Part shown: piece by piece, positions 15,602 through 24,588 of the stretch
Numbering within the stretch: position 1 is the stretch's first letter
Layout: every line of letters starts with the position of its first letter
Assembly (NCBI RefSeq): GCF_938028825.1
Contig: NZ_CALIZP010000011.1
Coordinates: forward strand, 1 to 52,686
Length of the DNA stretch: 52,686 nucleotides
DNA from: an uncultured Cardiobacterium sp.
Lineage (GTDB): Bacteria; Pseudomonadota; Gammaproteobacteria; Cardiobacteriales; Cardiobacteriaceae
Direction: 5' to 3'
Made by a program: the position numbers and the translations under genes
Notes under the pieces: model-generated
Told to the model about the DNA's origin: nothing
Databases searched by the model: none
The model's input: only the letters and a program-made list of their open reading frames with translations

Positions 15602-16975
15602 ATGAGCCAAGCAACCATCCTGCAACACCTGCCCGTCGGCGAAAAAGTCGGCATCGCCTTCTCCGGCGGGCTGGATACCTCCGCCGCCCTGCTGTGGATG
15701 AAACAGAAAGGCGCGCGCCCCTATGCCTACACCGCCAATCTCGGTCAGCCCGATGAAAGCGACTACGACGCCATTCCGCAAAAAGCCCTCGCCTACGGTG
15801 CGGAACAGGCGCGGCTGGTGGACTGCCGCAGCCAGCTTGTGCGCGAAGGCATCGCCGCCATCCAGTGCGGCGCTTTTCACGTGACAACCGCCGGTTACAT
15901 CTATTACAACACCACCCCGCTTGGCCGCGCCGTGACCGGCACCATGCTGGTTGCCGCCATGCAGGAAGACGGCGTCAACATTTGGGGCGACGGCAGTACT
16001 TATAAAGGGAACGACATCGAGCGTTTCTACCGCTACGGTCTCTTGACCAATCCTCACCTGAAAATCTACAAACCGTGGCTGGATCAGGCTTTTATCGATG
16101 AACTCGGCGGCCGCGCGGAAATGTCGCAGTTCCTGAACGCCAACGGTTTCAACTACAAGATGAGCGCGGAAAAGGCTTACTCCACCGATTCCAACCTGCT
16201 CGGCGCCACCCACGAAGCAAAAGATCTCGAATACCTGAACAGCGGCATCCGCATCGTTGAGCCCATCATGGGCACCGCATTCTGGCGGCAGGACACGATT
16301 ATCGCCCCGGAAGAAGTACGCATCCGTTACGCCGAAGGTGTGCCGGTTGCCCTGAACGGACGCGAATACAACGACCCCGTCGAGCTGATGCTGGAAGCGA
16401 ACCGCATCGGCGGGCGGCACGGCCTCGGCATGAGCGACCAGATTGAAAACCGCATCATCGAGGCCAAATCACGCGGCATCTACGAAGCGCCCGGCATGGC
16501 CCTCTTGCACATCGCCTACGAACGCCTCGTGACGGGCATCCACAACGAAGACACCATCGAGCAATACCGCATCAACGGCATCCGTCTCGGCCGCCTGCTT
16601 TACCAGGGGCGTTGGTTTGACCCGCAGGCGCTGATGCTGCGCGAAACCGCGCAACGCTGGGTGGCAAAAGTAGTGAGCGGTGAAGTCGTCCTTGAACTGC
16701 GGCGCGGCAACGACTATTCCATTCTCAATACGGAATCGCCGAACCTTACCTACGCGCCGGAACGGCTCTCCATGGAAAAAGTGGAAAACGCCGCCTTCAC
16801 GCCTGCCGACCGTATCGGTCAGCTCACCATGCGCAACCTCGACATCAGCGACAGTCGCGGCAAACTGGCGCTCTATGTCAAAACCGGCCTGATCGGCGAT
16901 GCCGGTGACAGCCCGATTCCGCAGATCGGCGGCGACGGCAGTATCAGCCCGCTTCCGCAAATCGGTCATGATTGA
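15602..16975 (+). CDS. argG: Argininosuccinate synthase (E. coli-type ArgG)
   Basis: A 457-residue cytosolic enzyme that joins citrulline and aspartate in arginine synthesis, the step after ArgF. The PP-loop SGGLDTS is at residues 21-27; TTPLGRAVTGTMLV, WGDGSTYKGNDIERFYRYG and SADKAYS-like SAEKAYSTDSNLLG are typical of the type 2 (E. coli-like) branch. It is slightly long for the family because of a C-terminal tail with an imperfect internal duplication (SPIPQIG then SPLPQIG). Adjacent argF and argG units suggest shared arginine control, but no operator was recognised. Confidence 0.97.
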   Translation: MSQATILQHLPVGEKVGIAFSGGLDTSAALLWMKQKGARPYAYTANLGQPDESDYDAIPQKALAYGAEQARLVDCRSQLVREGIAAIQCGAFHVTTAGYIYYNTTPLGRAVTGTMLVAAMQEDGVNIWGDGSTYKGNDIERFYRYGLLTNPHLKIYKPWLDQAFIDELGGRAEMSQFLNANGFNYKMSAEKAYSTDSNLLGATHEAKDLEYLNSGIRIVEPIMGTAFWRQDTIIAPEEVRIRYAEGVPVALNGREYNDPVELMLEANRIGGRHGLGMSDQIENRIIEAKSRGIYEAPGMALLHIAYERLVTGIHNEDTIEQYRINGIRLGRLLYQGRWFDPQALMLRETAQRWVAKVVSGEVVLELRRGNDYSILNTESPNLTYAPERLSMEKVENAAFTPADRIGQLTMRNLDISDSRGKLALYVKTGLIGDAGDSPIPQIGGDGSISPLPQIGHD

Positions 16976-17017
16976 TCGCCCCTGAGGTTTGGCAAAAGGC
17001 AAGAGATTTTTCAGCGC

Positions 17018-17680
17018 TTACCTTTGCAGCAGCCGTTTTAGCGCAACGGTGGTTTTGCGAGTATTGGCGCGCCGCTGGCTGTAAAGATGCACGAGTTGCT
17101 GTAATAAATACCGTACATCCGGGTGGGACCAGTCGGGGTTGCCCTGCAACAATTCCTGCAAAACCTCACGGCGATAGCCCCGTACAGCAGCACGCAGTAC
17201 CGCCGTGTCGCCGCTGCTGTCCAGGTAATAGTAATCCGCATGACCCTGCAACTCCGGCAGTAATCCCAAGTGCATCAGCAAGGCATATTCGAAGCGGCGC
17301 AACGCAGCGGCATCCGGGGATTGCAGGGCTTGCGCGTATTGATAAAACAGGTGTGGCGCGGGATCATCCGGCGGTAATAACCCCAGAAGAAGTTCGTTCA
17401 AATAGTGGGCATTCAATAACGACTGACCAACCGGCGGCACAAAATCGCCCTGAATTTCCGCCTGCCACAAACTTGCGAGATCCCCTTTACGCTGCCCCGA
17501 CACGGTCAGCAAGCGGAAAGGTGCATAGACATCGGTCTGGCGGTAAGCGCGTTGCTGCGGGATACGCACGCTGGCACGAAAGCAGCCGTAATGTGCGCTA
17601 AATACATCAATCAAATAATGATTTTCTTTATAGGGGCGGCGGTGCAGGACGAAGGCGGGCTCCTGTTCGATATGTATCAT
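17018..17680 (-). CDS. recO: DNA repair protein RecO
   Basis: A 220-residue protein with an N-terminal OB-fold start (AFVLHRRPYKENHYLIDVFSA) and a helical C-terminal half (YLNELLLGLLPPDDPAPHLFYQYAQAL, then RRFEYALLMHLGLLPEL). These are hallmark RecO segments. RecO anneals SSB-coated DNA and loads RecA in the RecFOR pathway. The cysteine zinc site of some RecO proteins is not present, as in other gammaproteobacteria. It is divergent from trpG and not linked to era or pdxJ here. Confidence 0.93.
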   Translation of the reverse strand: MIHIEQEPAFVLHRRPYKENHYLIDVFSAHYGCFRASVRIPQQRAYRQTDVYAPFRLLTVSGQRKGDLASLWQAEIQGDFVPPVGQSLLNAHYLNELLLGLLPPDDPAPHLFYQYAQALQSPDAAALRRFEYALLMHLGLLPELQGHADYYYLDSSGDTAVLRAAVRGYRREVLQELLQGNPDWSHPDVRYLLQQLVHLYSQRRANTRKTTVALKRLLQR

Positions 17681-17695
17681 TGATGCAAAAGATGG

Positions 17696-17704
17696 TGCTA
17701 TAAT
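17696..17704 (+). promoter_or_regulatory. Extended -10 promoter for the trpG-pilBCD-coaE unit
   Basis: TGCTATAAT is a perfect extended -10 element, 33 bases before the trpG start. No -35 of normal spacing is apparent, as is common for extended -10 promoters. Confidence 0.6.
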
Positions 17705-17736
17705 TGCAATTTGTTTAGATAAGGCAGGATTTTGTT

Positions 17737-18339
17737 GTGCTTCTGATGATTGATAATTACGATTCGTTCACCTATAACCTCGTTCAGTACTTCGCAGAAC
17801 TGGGGCAGGAGGTAGTCGTCTATCGTAATGATGAAATCACCCCCGAACAAGCACGCGCTCTGTCGCCCGATTACATCGTCATCGGCCCGGGACCCTGCTC
17901 GCCGGCAGAAGCAGAAGGGGCTAATGCCATCATCCGGGCTTTTGCAGGGAAGGTGCCGATACTTGGCGTATGCTTGGGGCACCAATGTATGGGATACGTG
18001 TTTGGCGGAATGGTGACCTGCGCGCCGATGGTGATGCACGGTAAAACCTCGACCGTCTTTCACAAGGGAGAGGGTGTCTTCCGTAATCTGCCCAACCCCG
18101 TACAAGTCGTGCGTTACCATTCACTGGCAGTGCCGCCCCGGCAATTACCGCAAGGCTTCACAATGACTGCCTGGTCATTCGATGGTGAACAGCAAGTCGT
18201 GATGGGAATGCGCCATCCGACACTCATGATGGAAGGGGTGCAGTTCCACCCGGAATCCTTTATGACAGAGTGCGGGCATCAAATGTTGGGCAATTTTCTC
18301 GAAACATTCGCAGATAACAACAGGAAGGTTATGGCATGA
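17737..18339 (+). CDS. pabA: Glutamine amidotransferase of anthranilate / aminodeoxychorismate synthase
   Basis: A 200-residue class I glutamine amidotransferase that supplies ammonia to TrpE or PabB. The oxyanion segment GPGPCSP, the nucleophile in GVCLGHQCMG (Cys near 79) and the His-Glu pair in FHPES are intact. Sequence alone does not separate TrpG from PabA; no trpE, trpD or pabB is adjacent, so dual use is possible. Start is taken as GTG 17737, giving the family-typical MLLMIDNYDSFTYN and a GCAGGA site at good distance; ATG 17746 is the alternative. The stop overlaps the pilB start by ATGA. Confidence 0.9.
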   Translation: MLLMIDNYDSFTYNLVQYFAELGQEVVVYRNDEITPEQARALSPDYIVIGPGPCSPAEAEGANAIIRAFAGKVPILGVCLGHQCMGYVFGGMVTCAPMVMHGKTSTVFHKGEGVFRNLPNPVQVVRYHSLAVPPRQLPQGFTMTAWSFDGEQQVVMGMRHPTLMMEGVQFHPESFMTECGHQMLGNFLETFADNNRKVMA

Positions 18340-20033
18340 GCGATTATGATCCTCTAATCAGTTATATGGTGCAGCACAAAATCTGTACCCCCGAACAAAT
18401 CAGGGAAGTACAGATCAGTGTGCAGAAGAAACGCGGCAATTTCCTGCAACAATTATTAAGCGATGGACTGCTGGATGGCTCGCGGCTGTCACAGATTAAT
18501 CGGGAAGTCTATAACCTTCCCTATGTGATGTTGCGGGAAATGGATATTCGTCGGGAACTGACGGCTCAATTCAAAGAGACCATAGTGCGCAAGCACATGG
18601 CTTTGCCCTTTTATGCCGCAGGCGGACGCTTGTTCGTTGCAACTTTCGATCCATCCAACCACATGATGCTGGATGAATTCAAGTATCAGGGAAAATTCAC
18701 TTCCGTAGAACCCATTATTGCCGATATGGGGGTCATCGAAGCACTGATCGAAGACCATTATGCCGGTGTGGGGGGGATGGAAGAAATCTTTGAGGATGAC
18801 GAAAACCAGGAACAAAATATCAATGCCATCAGCGAGGCATTGGCAGGGATGCCCGGTACGGAAGAAGAAGCGCCTGTTGTTCGTTTCGTCTCCGGCATGT
18901 TGCTGGATGCCATCCGTACCGGGGCATCAGACCTTCATTTTGAACCTTATGAAACCAGCTATCGGGTACGTTTCCGCCGGGATGGTGTGTTACAGGAAGT
19001 CGCCGCACCACCACCGAATATTGCCAACCGGATTACTGCCCGCCTGAAAGTTATGGCCAGTCTGGATATTGCCGAAAAGCGGGTGCCGCAGGACGGGCGG
19101 ATAAAATTGCAGGTTTCCGATACCAAAGCGATTGACTTCCGGGTCAGCTCGCTTCCCACCCTGTGGGGAGAAAAAATTGTATTGCGTATTTTGGATAGCT
19201 CGGCTGCAAAACTGAATATTGATGTTTTAGGTTTTGAGCCGGATCAGAAACAGCATTATCTGGATGCCATCAGCAAGCCGCAAGGATTGGTGCTGGTTAC
19301 CGGTCCGACGGGTTCCGGTAAAACGGTTTCCCTTTATACGGGACTATCCATTCTGAACAAGCCGACGGTCAACATCTCCACAGCGGAAGACCCGGTAGAA
19401 ATCAACCTGCCCGGGATCAATCAGGTCAACGTCAATACCAAGACGGGGCTCGATTTTGCTGCCGCGCTCAAAGCCTTTCTGCGGCAGGATCCCGACATCA
19501 TCATGGTAGGGGAAATCCGGGATATCGTGACGGGGGAGATTGCCGTCAAGGCAGCACAGACGGGACACTTGGTGCTATCCACCCTGCACACCAACGACGT
19601 GCCGCAAACCATCGCCCGTCTCGTCAATATCGGTATTCCTTCCTATAACATCGCCGCGAGTGTCAACCTGATTATGGCGCAGCGCCTGACGCGGCGTTTG
19701 TGCGGCAACTGCAAAGTGCGTGATCGTCGTCACAGTCATGATGAATTGGTCGCCCTGGGATTCGCCGAAGACGAAATCGATGATTTGCGCATTTATGCGC
19801 CCAAAGGCTGTGAACGTTGCAGTTATCAGGGATATCGCGGACGAGCAGGGATTTATCAAGTCGTTCCCATCTCAGAGCCACTATCGGAAATGATCCTGCA
19901 TAATGCATCCGCAGCAGATATCGCCGAACAATGCCAGAAGGAAGGATACTGGGACTTGCGCCAATCGGCACTCAACAAAGTACGCCAGGGGCTTACCAGT
20001 ATCGAAGAAGTATTACGCGTCACCACAGACTAA
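18336..20033 (+). CDS. pilB: Type IV pilus assembly ATPase PilB
   Basis: A 565-residue cytoplasmic extension motor. An N-terminal MshEN-type domain (residues about 5-150) is followed by the secretion ATPase core: Walker A GPTGSGKT at residues 323-330, an Asp box in STAEDPVE, Walker B DPDIIMVGEIRD, and a His box TGHLVLSTLHTND. A tetracysteine zinc site (CGNC ... CERC) lies near the C-terminus. The start overlaps pabA (ATGA), so pilus motor translation is coupled to an amidotransferase, an unusual first gene for this operon. pilC follows 16 bases downstream. Confidence 0.97.
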   Translation: MSDYDPLISYMVQHKICTPEQIREVQISVQKKRGNFLQQLLSDGLLDGSRLSQINREVYNLPYVMLREMDIRRELTAQFKETIVRKHMALPFYAAGGRLFVATFDPSNHMMLDEFKYQGKFTSVEPIIADMGVIEALIEDHYAGVGGMEEIFEDDENQEQNINAISEALAGMPGTEEEAPVVRFVSGMLLDAIRTGASDLHFEPYETSYRVRFRRDGVLQEVAAPPPNIANRITARLKVMASLDIAEKRVPQDGRIKLQVSDTKAIDFRVSSLPTLWGEKIVLRILDSSAAKLNIDVLGFEPDQKQHYLDAISKPQGLVLVTGPTGSGKTVSLYTGLSILNKPTVNISTAEDPVEINLPGINQVNVNTKTGLDFAAALKAFLRQDPDIIMVGEIRDIVTGEIAVKAAQTGHLVLSTLHTNDVPQTIARLVNIGIPSYNIAASVNLIMAQRLTRRLCGNCKVRDRRHSHDELVALGFAEDEIDDLRIYAPKGCERCSYQGYRGRAGIYQVVPISEPLSEMILHNASAADIAEQCQKEGYWDLRQSALNKVRQGLTSIEEVLRVTTD

Positions 20034-20049
20034 CTAGTTAGGAGTCACC

Positions 20050-21267
20050 ATGGAAACGAAAAAAGAACTGAAAACCTATCAATGGAAAGGCAGAAACAAA
20101 CTGGGAAAAGAAATTTCCGGGGAAAATGATGCCAAGAATGATGCGGTATTAAAGGCTTTCCTCGCCAAGCAAGGATTGGTCAATGTCTCGGTTAAAGAGA
20201 AACCGAAACCCCTTTTTGAGTCAAAAGGGAAAATCAGGAGTAAAGATATTCTGTTTTTCACCCGGCAAATGGCAACCATGCTACGGGCAGGGATGCCGGT
20301 TTTACGTGCTTTGGATTTGGTTGGTGAAAGTATCGAAAAACCGCTTGCCATGCGCGAGATGGTGTTCGATCTTTACGAACGTATTCAAAACGGCGCAACA
20401 CTGGCCGAAGCCATGCGGGCACATCCCCTGCAATTTGATGATCTCTATACCAGCCTGATTGCTGCCGGTGAAGATGCTGGTATGCTGGAATCTACCATGG
20501 ACAATATTGCCCTGAACTTGGAAAAAGGAGAAGCCACCAAGAAAAAGGTGAAGAAAGCACTAACCTACCCGGCGATCGTGATGCTTTTTGCCATTGTGGT
20601 AACGGCAATTTTGTTAATTAAAGTGGTGCCTGTATTTGCCCAGTTCTTTACAGCCAACGGCGGCGAATTACCGGGATTGACACAAATGGTTGTGGGAATG
20701 TCCAACTTTATGGTGCAAAAAGGAATTTATTTCTTTATTGCCTTTATCTTCTTCGGTTATCTGTTCTTCTATATCAAACGACGTAATAAAAACTTGCAAG
20801 AAAAAACCAATATTGTCATGTTCAAGACCCCCATTATTGGCGGCATCTTGAAATGCGGTGCCAACGCCCGTTTCGCCCGTACCATGTCCACCTTGTTTAA
20901 TGCCGGTGTACCATTAATGCGTGGTTTGCAGGCAACAGCGCCGGCAACCGGCAGCGTCCTCTTTGAAAGAGCCGTTTATGAAATTCGTGATGATGTGCAA
21001 AATGGCCAGCAAATGAGCTTTGCTATGAAAAATACCGGTTTGTTCCCGACAATTGCCGTGCAAATGACTGCGATCGGTGAAGAATCCGGTAACTTGGGTG
21101 AAATGCTGGGTCGGGTGGCGACGTATTATGAAGAAGAGCTGGACTGGCGTATTGATAACCTGACCGCCATGATTGAGCCGGCAATTATGGCCTTCATGGC
21201 GGTTGTTATCGGTGGCCTGATTATTGCCATGTACCTGCCAATCTTCAATTTGGGTCAATTGTTCTAA
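20050..21267 (+). CDS. pilC: Type IV pilus inner membrane platform protein PilC
   Basis: A 405-residue polytopic protein with two T2SF (GspF) domains: residues about 70-190 (FFTRQMATMLRAGMPVLRAL) and 270-400 (FARTMSTLFNAGVPLMRGL), each followed by hydrophobic helices. It transmits PilB/PilT motion to the growing pilus. Length fits the family (about 400-410). AGGAG precedes the ATG, and the stop overlaps pilD by one base. Confidence 0.97.
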   Translation: METKKELKTYQWKGRNKLGKEISGENDAKNDAVLKAFLAKQGLVNVSVKEKPKPLFESKGKIRSKDILFFTRQMATMLRAGMPVLRALDLVGESIEKPLAMREMVFDLYERIQNGATLAEAMRAHPLQFDDLYTSLIAAGEDAGMLESTMDNIALNLEKGEATKKKVKKALTYPAIVMLFAIVVTAILLIKVVPVFAQFFTANGGELPGLTQMVVGMSNFMVQKGIYFFIAFIFFGYLFFYIKRRNKNLQEKTNIVMFKTPIIGGILKCGANARFARTMSTLFNAGVPLMRGLQATAPATGSVLFERAVYEIRDDVQNGQQMSFAMKNTGLFPTIAVQMTAIGEESGNLGEMLGRVATYYEEELDWRIDNLTAMIEPAIMAFMAVVIGGLIIAMYLPIFNLGQLF

Positions 21268-22145
21268 TGCTGTCTTTGGACGCTGCTTTTTTCCAGACGC
21301 TTTTCGGCATTGCGCTGATCGGCGTTTGGGGTTTAATGGTGGGGAGTTTTCTCAACGTCGTGATCTATCGCCTGCCCGTCATGATGGAGCACGAAGAGAA
21401 AATGTACGCCTGGGAAATCCTGCATGGTGAAGCGGAAGGCGAAGACAAGAATCCCTATCAGACAACGGAAACATTTAACCTGATGTTGCCGGGATCGCAT
21501 TGTCCGAATTGCGGTGCACATATCCGTTTTTGGCAGAATATCCCCATTGTCAGTTATCTCTTGCAACGCGGGCGCTGCGTCGGTTGTGGCACAAGAATTT
21601 CCATCCGCTATTTATTGGTGGAATTGCTGTGCGGCGTATTGAGCATCCTGGTTGTGTTGCGTTACCCCGACCCGTGGCAACTGATTTTTGCCTTGCTGCT
21701 GACGTGGGCGTTGCTCGCCATGATTTTTATTGATGCGGAAAAACAGCTGCTGCCGGATGTGATGACCCTGCCGTTTATGTGGCTCGGTATCCTAGCGGCC
21801 TGCATTCATGGCGGTCTTTTTGTCAGCCTGCATACCAGTGTGGTGGGCGCCATGGTTGGCTATCTTTCGCTGTGGTCGGTGTATTGGGTATTCCGCCTGA
21901 TGACCGGCAAGGAAGGCATGGGGTATGGGGATTTCAAACTGCTAGCGCTGCTTTGTGCCTGGCAGGGGATTGCCATGTTGCCATTCATCCTGTTCTTCTC
22001 GGCATTGACCGGCCTGATCTTTGCCATTATCAACCGCATTGGTCGTAGCGTTCCAATGGCCTTCGGCCCTTATCTGGCCATCGCCGGCTGGCTCACTTTC
22101 ATGTATGGCGGACAAATTGCAGCGGTAACCGGCCTGTCCTTCTAG
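21267..22145 (+). CDS. pilD: Prepilin peptidase / N-methyltransferase PilD
   Basis: A 292-residue polytopic aspartyl protease that cleaves and N-methylates type IV prepilins. The N-terminal methylase-associated region has the zinc tetrad Cys79, Cys82, Cys104 and Cys107. Catalytic aspartates are in FIDAEKQLLPD and in the GxGD motif GMGYGDFKLLA. Eight or so hydrophobic segments are visible. Length matches the family (about 285-290). Overlap TAATG with pilC shows coupling. Confidence 0.97.
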   Translation: MLSLDAAFFQTLFGIALIGVWGLMVGSFLNVVIYRLPVMMEHEEKMYAWEILHGEAEGEDKNPYQTTETFNLMLPGSHCPNCGAHIRFWQNIPIVSYLLQRGRCVGCGTRISIRYLLVELLCGVLSILVVLRYPDPWQLIFALLLTWALLAMIFIDAEKQLLPDVMTLPFMWLGILAACIHGGLFVSLHTSVVGAMVGYLSLWSVYWVFRLMTGKEGMGYGDFKLLALLCAWQGIAMLPFILFFSALTGLIFAIINRIGRSVPMAFGPYLAIAGWLTFMYGGQIAAVTGLSF

Positions 22146-22149
22146 CATC

Positions 22150-22755
22150 ATGATTATCGGACTAACGGGCGGCATAGCCAGTGGCAAGACATTATGTAGC
22201 GACTGGTTTGCCGCCCGTTCCGTTGCCGTGATTGACGCTGACCTCATCGCGCGGGAAGTCGTTATCACCGGTTCGCCGCTGTTGCGGGAACTGGCTGATA
22301 TGTTTGGCGATGACATCCTGACCGCCGACGGCAATCTCAACCGCGCCGCCCTGCGCGGCCGCATATTTGGCGATGATGCCGCCCGCAATCGTCTGAATGC
22401 CGTCATGCAGCCGGCCATTCGTTATCGCTTGCTGCAAAAACTGCAAGCGGCTCCACCGAAACCTTACCGCATACTCAGCGCGCCCCTGTTGCTGGAAAAC
22501 GGGCTGGATGCGCTTTGTGATCTTGTCCTGGTCGTGGATGTATCCATTGCCACGCAACTGGCGCGCGGCAGCGAGCGTGACCGGCAGCAGTGCGAAGCCA
22601 TCGCCGCCATCATCGCCGCACAAATTCCGCGCGGGGAACGCCTGTGTCGTGCCAATTTCATCGTCAATAACGAAAACGGCATCGACACAACCTACGCCCA
22701 ACTCGCCGCGCTACACCAGCGCTTTCTTGGCTGGGCGCGGCATCACGCTGTCTGA
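22150..22755 (+). CDS. coaE: Dephospho-CoA kinase
   Basis: A 201-residue cytosolic enzyme that performs the last step of coenzyme A synthesis. P-loop GGIASGKT is at residues 7-14; DADLIAREVV and the lid region LLLENGLDALCDLVLVVD match the family. It follows pilD by four bases, the usual pilBCD-coaE arrangement. The yacG gene that often follows coaE is missing here. Confidence 0.96.
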   Translation: MIIGLTGGIASGKTLCSDWFAARSVAVIDADLIAREVVITGSPLLRELADMFGDDILTADGNLNRAALRGRIFGDDAARNRLNAVMQPAIRYRLLQKLQAAPPKPYRILSAPLLLENGLDALCDLVLVVDVSIATQLARGSERDRQQCEAIAAIIAAQIPRGERLCRANFIVNNENGIDTTYAQLAALHQRFLGWARHHAV

Positions 22756-23085
22756 AATCTGCGCGCAAAATTTCATCCCGATCCCCTTTCGTACACGGCA
22801 AGAAAATCTCCTGTAGCTGCTGGCGAATCCGGTATTCACGCCATTTGAGATTTGCACCGCCCTTTGGGCATCTTTTCCCCGCGCGCAGGGGAAGAGGCTT
22901 TGCTTATCGCTGACGGGCCCAGTCACCACGTCGCCTGGTAGAGCCGGCGATCCACCGCTTGGCCGCTCTCCCCCTCATCCATGCAGACACACCTCCCCAC
23001 GCGCAAGCGGGAAGGATTTGGTGTCCGCTTGGCGAAGCCGGCAACCACATTGCTTGACGCGAACCCGGCACACGCCGCTTGGCAG
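22756..23085. repeat. Repeat-rich gap between coaE and the kinase gene
   Basis: No credible gene lies in these 330 bases. They carry fragments of the short GC-rich element seen elsewhere: a minus-strand GGCGTGAATACCGG at 22829-22842, a GGGAAGAGGCTTTGC string near 22888 that recurs as GGAAGAGGCTTTCATGC near 41760, and CGCCGCTTGGCAGC near 23068. No terminator with a T run was found for either flanking operon. Confidence 0.5.
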
Positions 23086-24588
23086 CTATACCCCCGCCAT
23101 CTGCACCATCAAGAGACGGCCGCCCTCGCCTTTTTGCAGGAGAATTTGCGCGCCTTCTTCGAGTTTCACTTTGCCACCGGGCGGGACGGTGGTTTTTTTC
23201 TGCACGTCGTAGCATTCGGGCAGGGTTTCGTTGACCAGCCACCAGTCGCCGTTGTGCTGCACGAAGTAGCCGACGCGTTTGGCATCCGCCGCCGCCAGTT
23301 TCTCGTTGGGGAAGACGCGGCTGTCGGCATGCCAACGGAAGAGGGATTGGCCGCTGTACACCATGATGCGGTGGTTGTCCGGGCGGTAGCTGCCGCCGGG
23401 GGCTTGCGAGTAGAGATTCAAGACCGGCAATTTGCCGCTGTGCGCCGTGCCGCAGAAGGGGCAGCGCGGGCTGCGGCTGTTGTCGAAGGCGTACCATTTC
23501 TGCTCGCACTGCGGATTGGCACAGGGTTGCAGCAGGTCAACGGTTTTGACGAGGGCATGTTCCCATTCGTCGGCGGTCGGGCGCGCGGACGGGTTGTGCA
23601 GGCCGTCGATGAAGGCGCGTTCGAAGAGTTTGGCGATGTAGGGGCCGCACAGGGTGTAGGGGGTTTTCGCGGTGTCTTTCCACGGCAGTTCGCTCGCTTT
23701 GAGTTGCGCGGTTTTGATGCGGTTGCTCGCGTCCGTCGGGTGTTCGATAAAGAGGGCACGGCTGCCCATGCTCAGTTCTTCGTCGCGCTGGCTGTCGTTC
23801 GCGTCATGGATTTTGTCGCCCCGGAGCGGGTGGCGGTAGAGCAGGTACATGTAGATGAGGACGGCGAGCGCGTGCAGGTCGGTGCTGCGGCTCGGCAGTT
23901 TGCGCTGGGGGTCGTCTTTGTCGAGGTGCGCGGTTTCGACGACTTCGGGGGCGATGAAGTCCGGGGTGCCAACCACGGTCGGCGGGTGTTTGCCGGGGAC
24001 GACGAGGCCGTCGATGTCGATGAGGCAGGCTTCGCCCGTGGTCGGGTCGATGAGGCAGTTTTTGTAGCCGAGGTCGCTGTGGCTGAGGCCGGCCATGTGC
24101 ATGCGGCGCACGGCGCGCGCCAGCATGAGGCAGATTTTCAGGTGGCGCATCCAGTCGCCGAGTTCGCGCGGGTCGAGGTATTTGTTGCGGTTGTTGGCGC
24201 TCGCGAACCATTTGCCGTCTTTTTCTTTGCCCTTGATGTTGAGCATGTCGTTATTGCGGCTGCCGTAGCGGAAGAAGAAGTTTTTGCGGTAGAAGGGGAC
24301 GACGACGCCGAGGCGGCCGTCGTGTTCGACGACGGCGGTCGGCCAGCAGTAGAGGTTTTTCAGGTAGTCGCCGCCTGCCTGGTTGAAGATGCGCTCGCGG
24401 TACTGCCCGGTGATCATTTCCAGCCGCTCGCGCGTGGCCGGATCGGCCTTGTCGCGGAAGAAGGCGACAACGTAGTCGCCGTCCGGCGAGAATTTGACGT
24501 CTTTCATGCCGCCCTGGGCTTTGACTTCGTCGATGAAGCGGATGGTCTGGCCGTTGGTCGCGGTGAGGGTGATGATGTTTTTGCTCAT
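23086..24588 (-). CDS. Ser/Thr protein kinase with zinc ribbon and FHA-like C-terminus (TerY-P triad kinase)
   Basis: A 500-residue protein. The kinase core carries HSD at 170-172 with Asn177 (catalytic loop), DIDG at 191-194 (metal site, DFG equivalent), and GTPDFIAPEV (activation end). A glycine-rich loop is not obvious; NFFFRYGSRNND may occupy that area. A zinc ribbon follows near 365-395 (CANPQCEQ ... CPFCGT). The last 100 residues (MVYSGQSLFRWH to the end) look FHA-like, ending in a beta-rich segment. This domain order is known from the TerY-associated kinase. Start 24588 is chosen because its ATG overlaps the stop of the ATPase gene (ATGA). It is the last gene of the operon. It probably phosphorylates partners encoded beside it, opposed by the PP2C enzyme. 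Confidence 0.88.
   Translation of the reverse strand: MSKNIITLTATNGQTIRFIDEVKAQGGMKDVKFSPDGDYVVAFFRDKADPATRERLEMITGQYRERIFNQAGGDYLKNLYCWPTAVVEHDGRLGVVVPFYRKNFFFRYGSRNNDMLNIKGKEKDGKWFASANNRNKYLDPRELGDWMRHLKICLMLARAVRRMHMAGLSHSDLGYKNCLIDPTTGEACLIDIDGLVVPGKHPPTVVGTPDFIAPEVVETAHLDKDDPQRKLPSRSTDLHALAVLIYMYLLYRHPLRGDKIHDANDSQRDEELSMGSRALFIEHPTDASNRIKTAQLKASELPWKDTAKTPYTLCGPYIAKLFERAFIDGLHNPSARPTADEWEHALVKTVDLLQPCANPQCEQKWYAFDNSRSPRCPFCGTAHSGKLPVLNLYSQAPGGSYRPDNHRIMVYSGQSLFRWHADSRVFPNEKLAAADAKRVGYFVQHNGDWWLVNETLPECYDVQKKTTVPPGGKVKLEEGAQILLQKGEGGRLLMVQMAGV

Noticed and set aside
22756..23085. Second attachment site matching the tRNA-Ser 3' end
   Set aside because: Only very short C/T-rich matches were seen, and there is no integrase in the window. 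This is not enough to call an att site.
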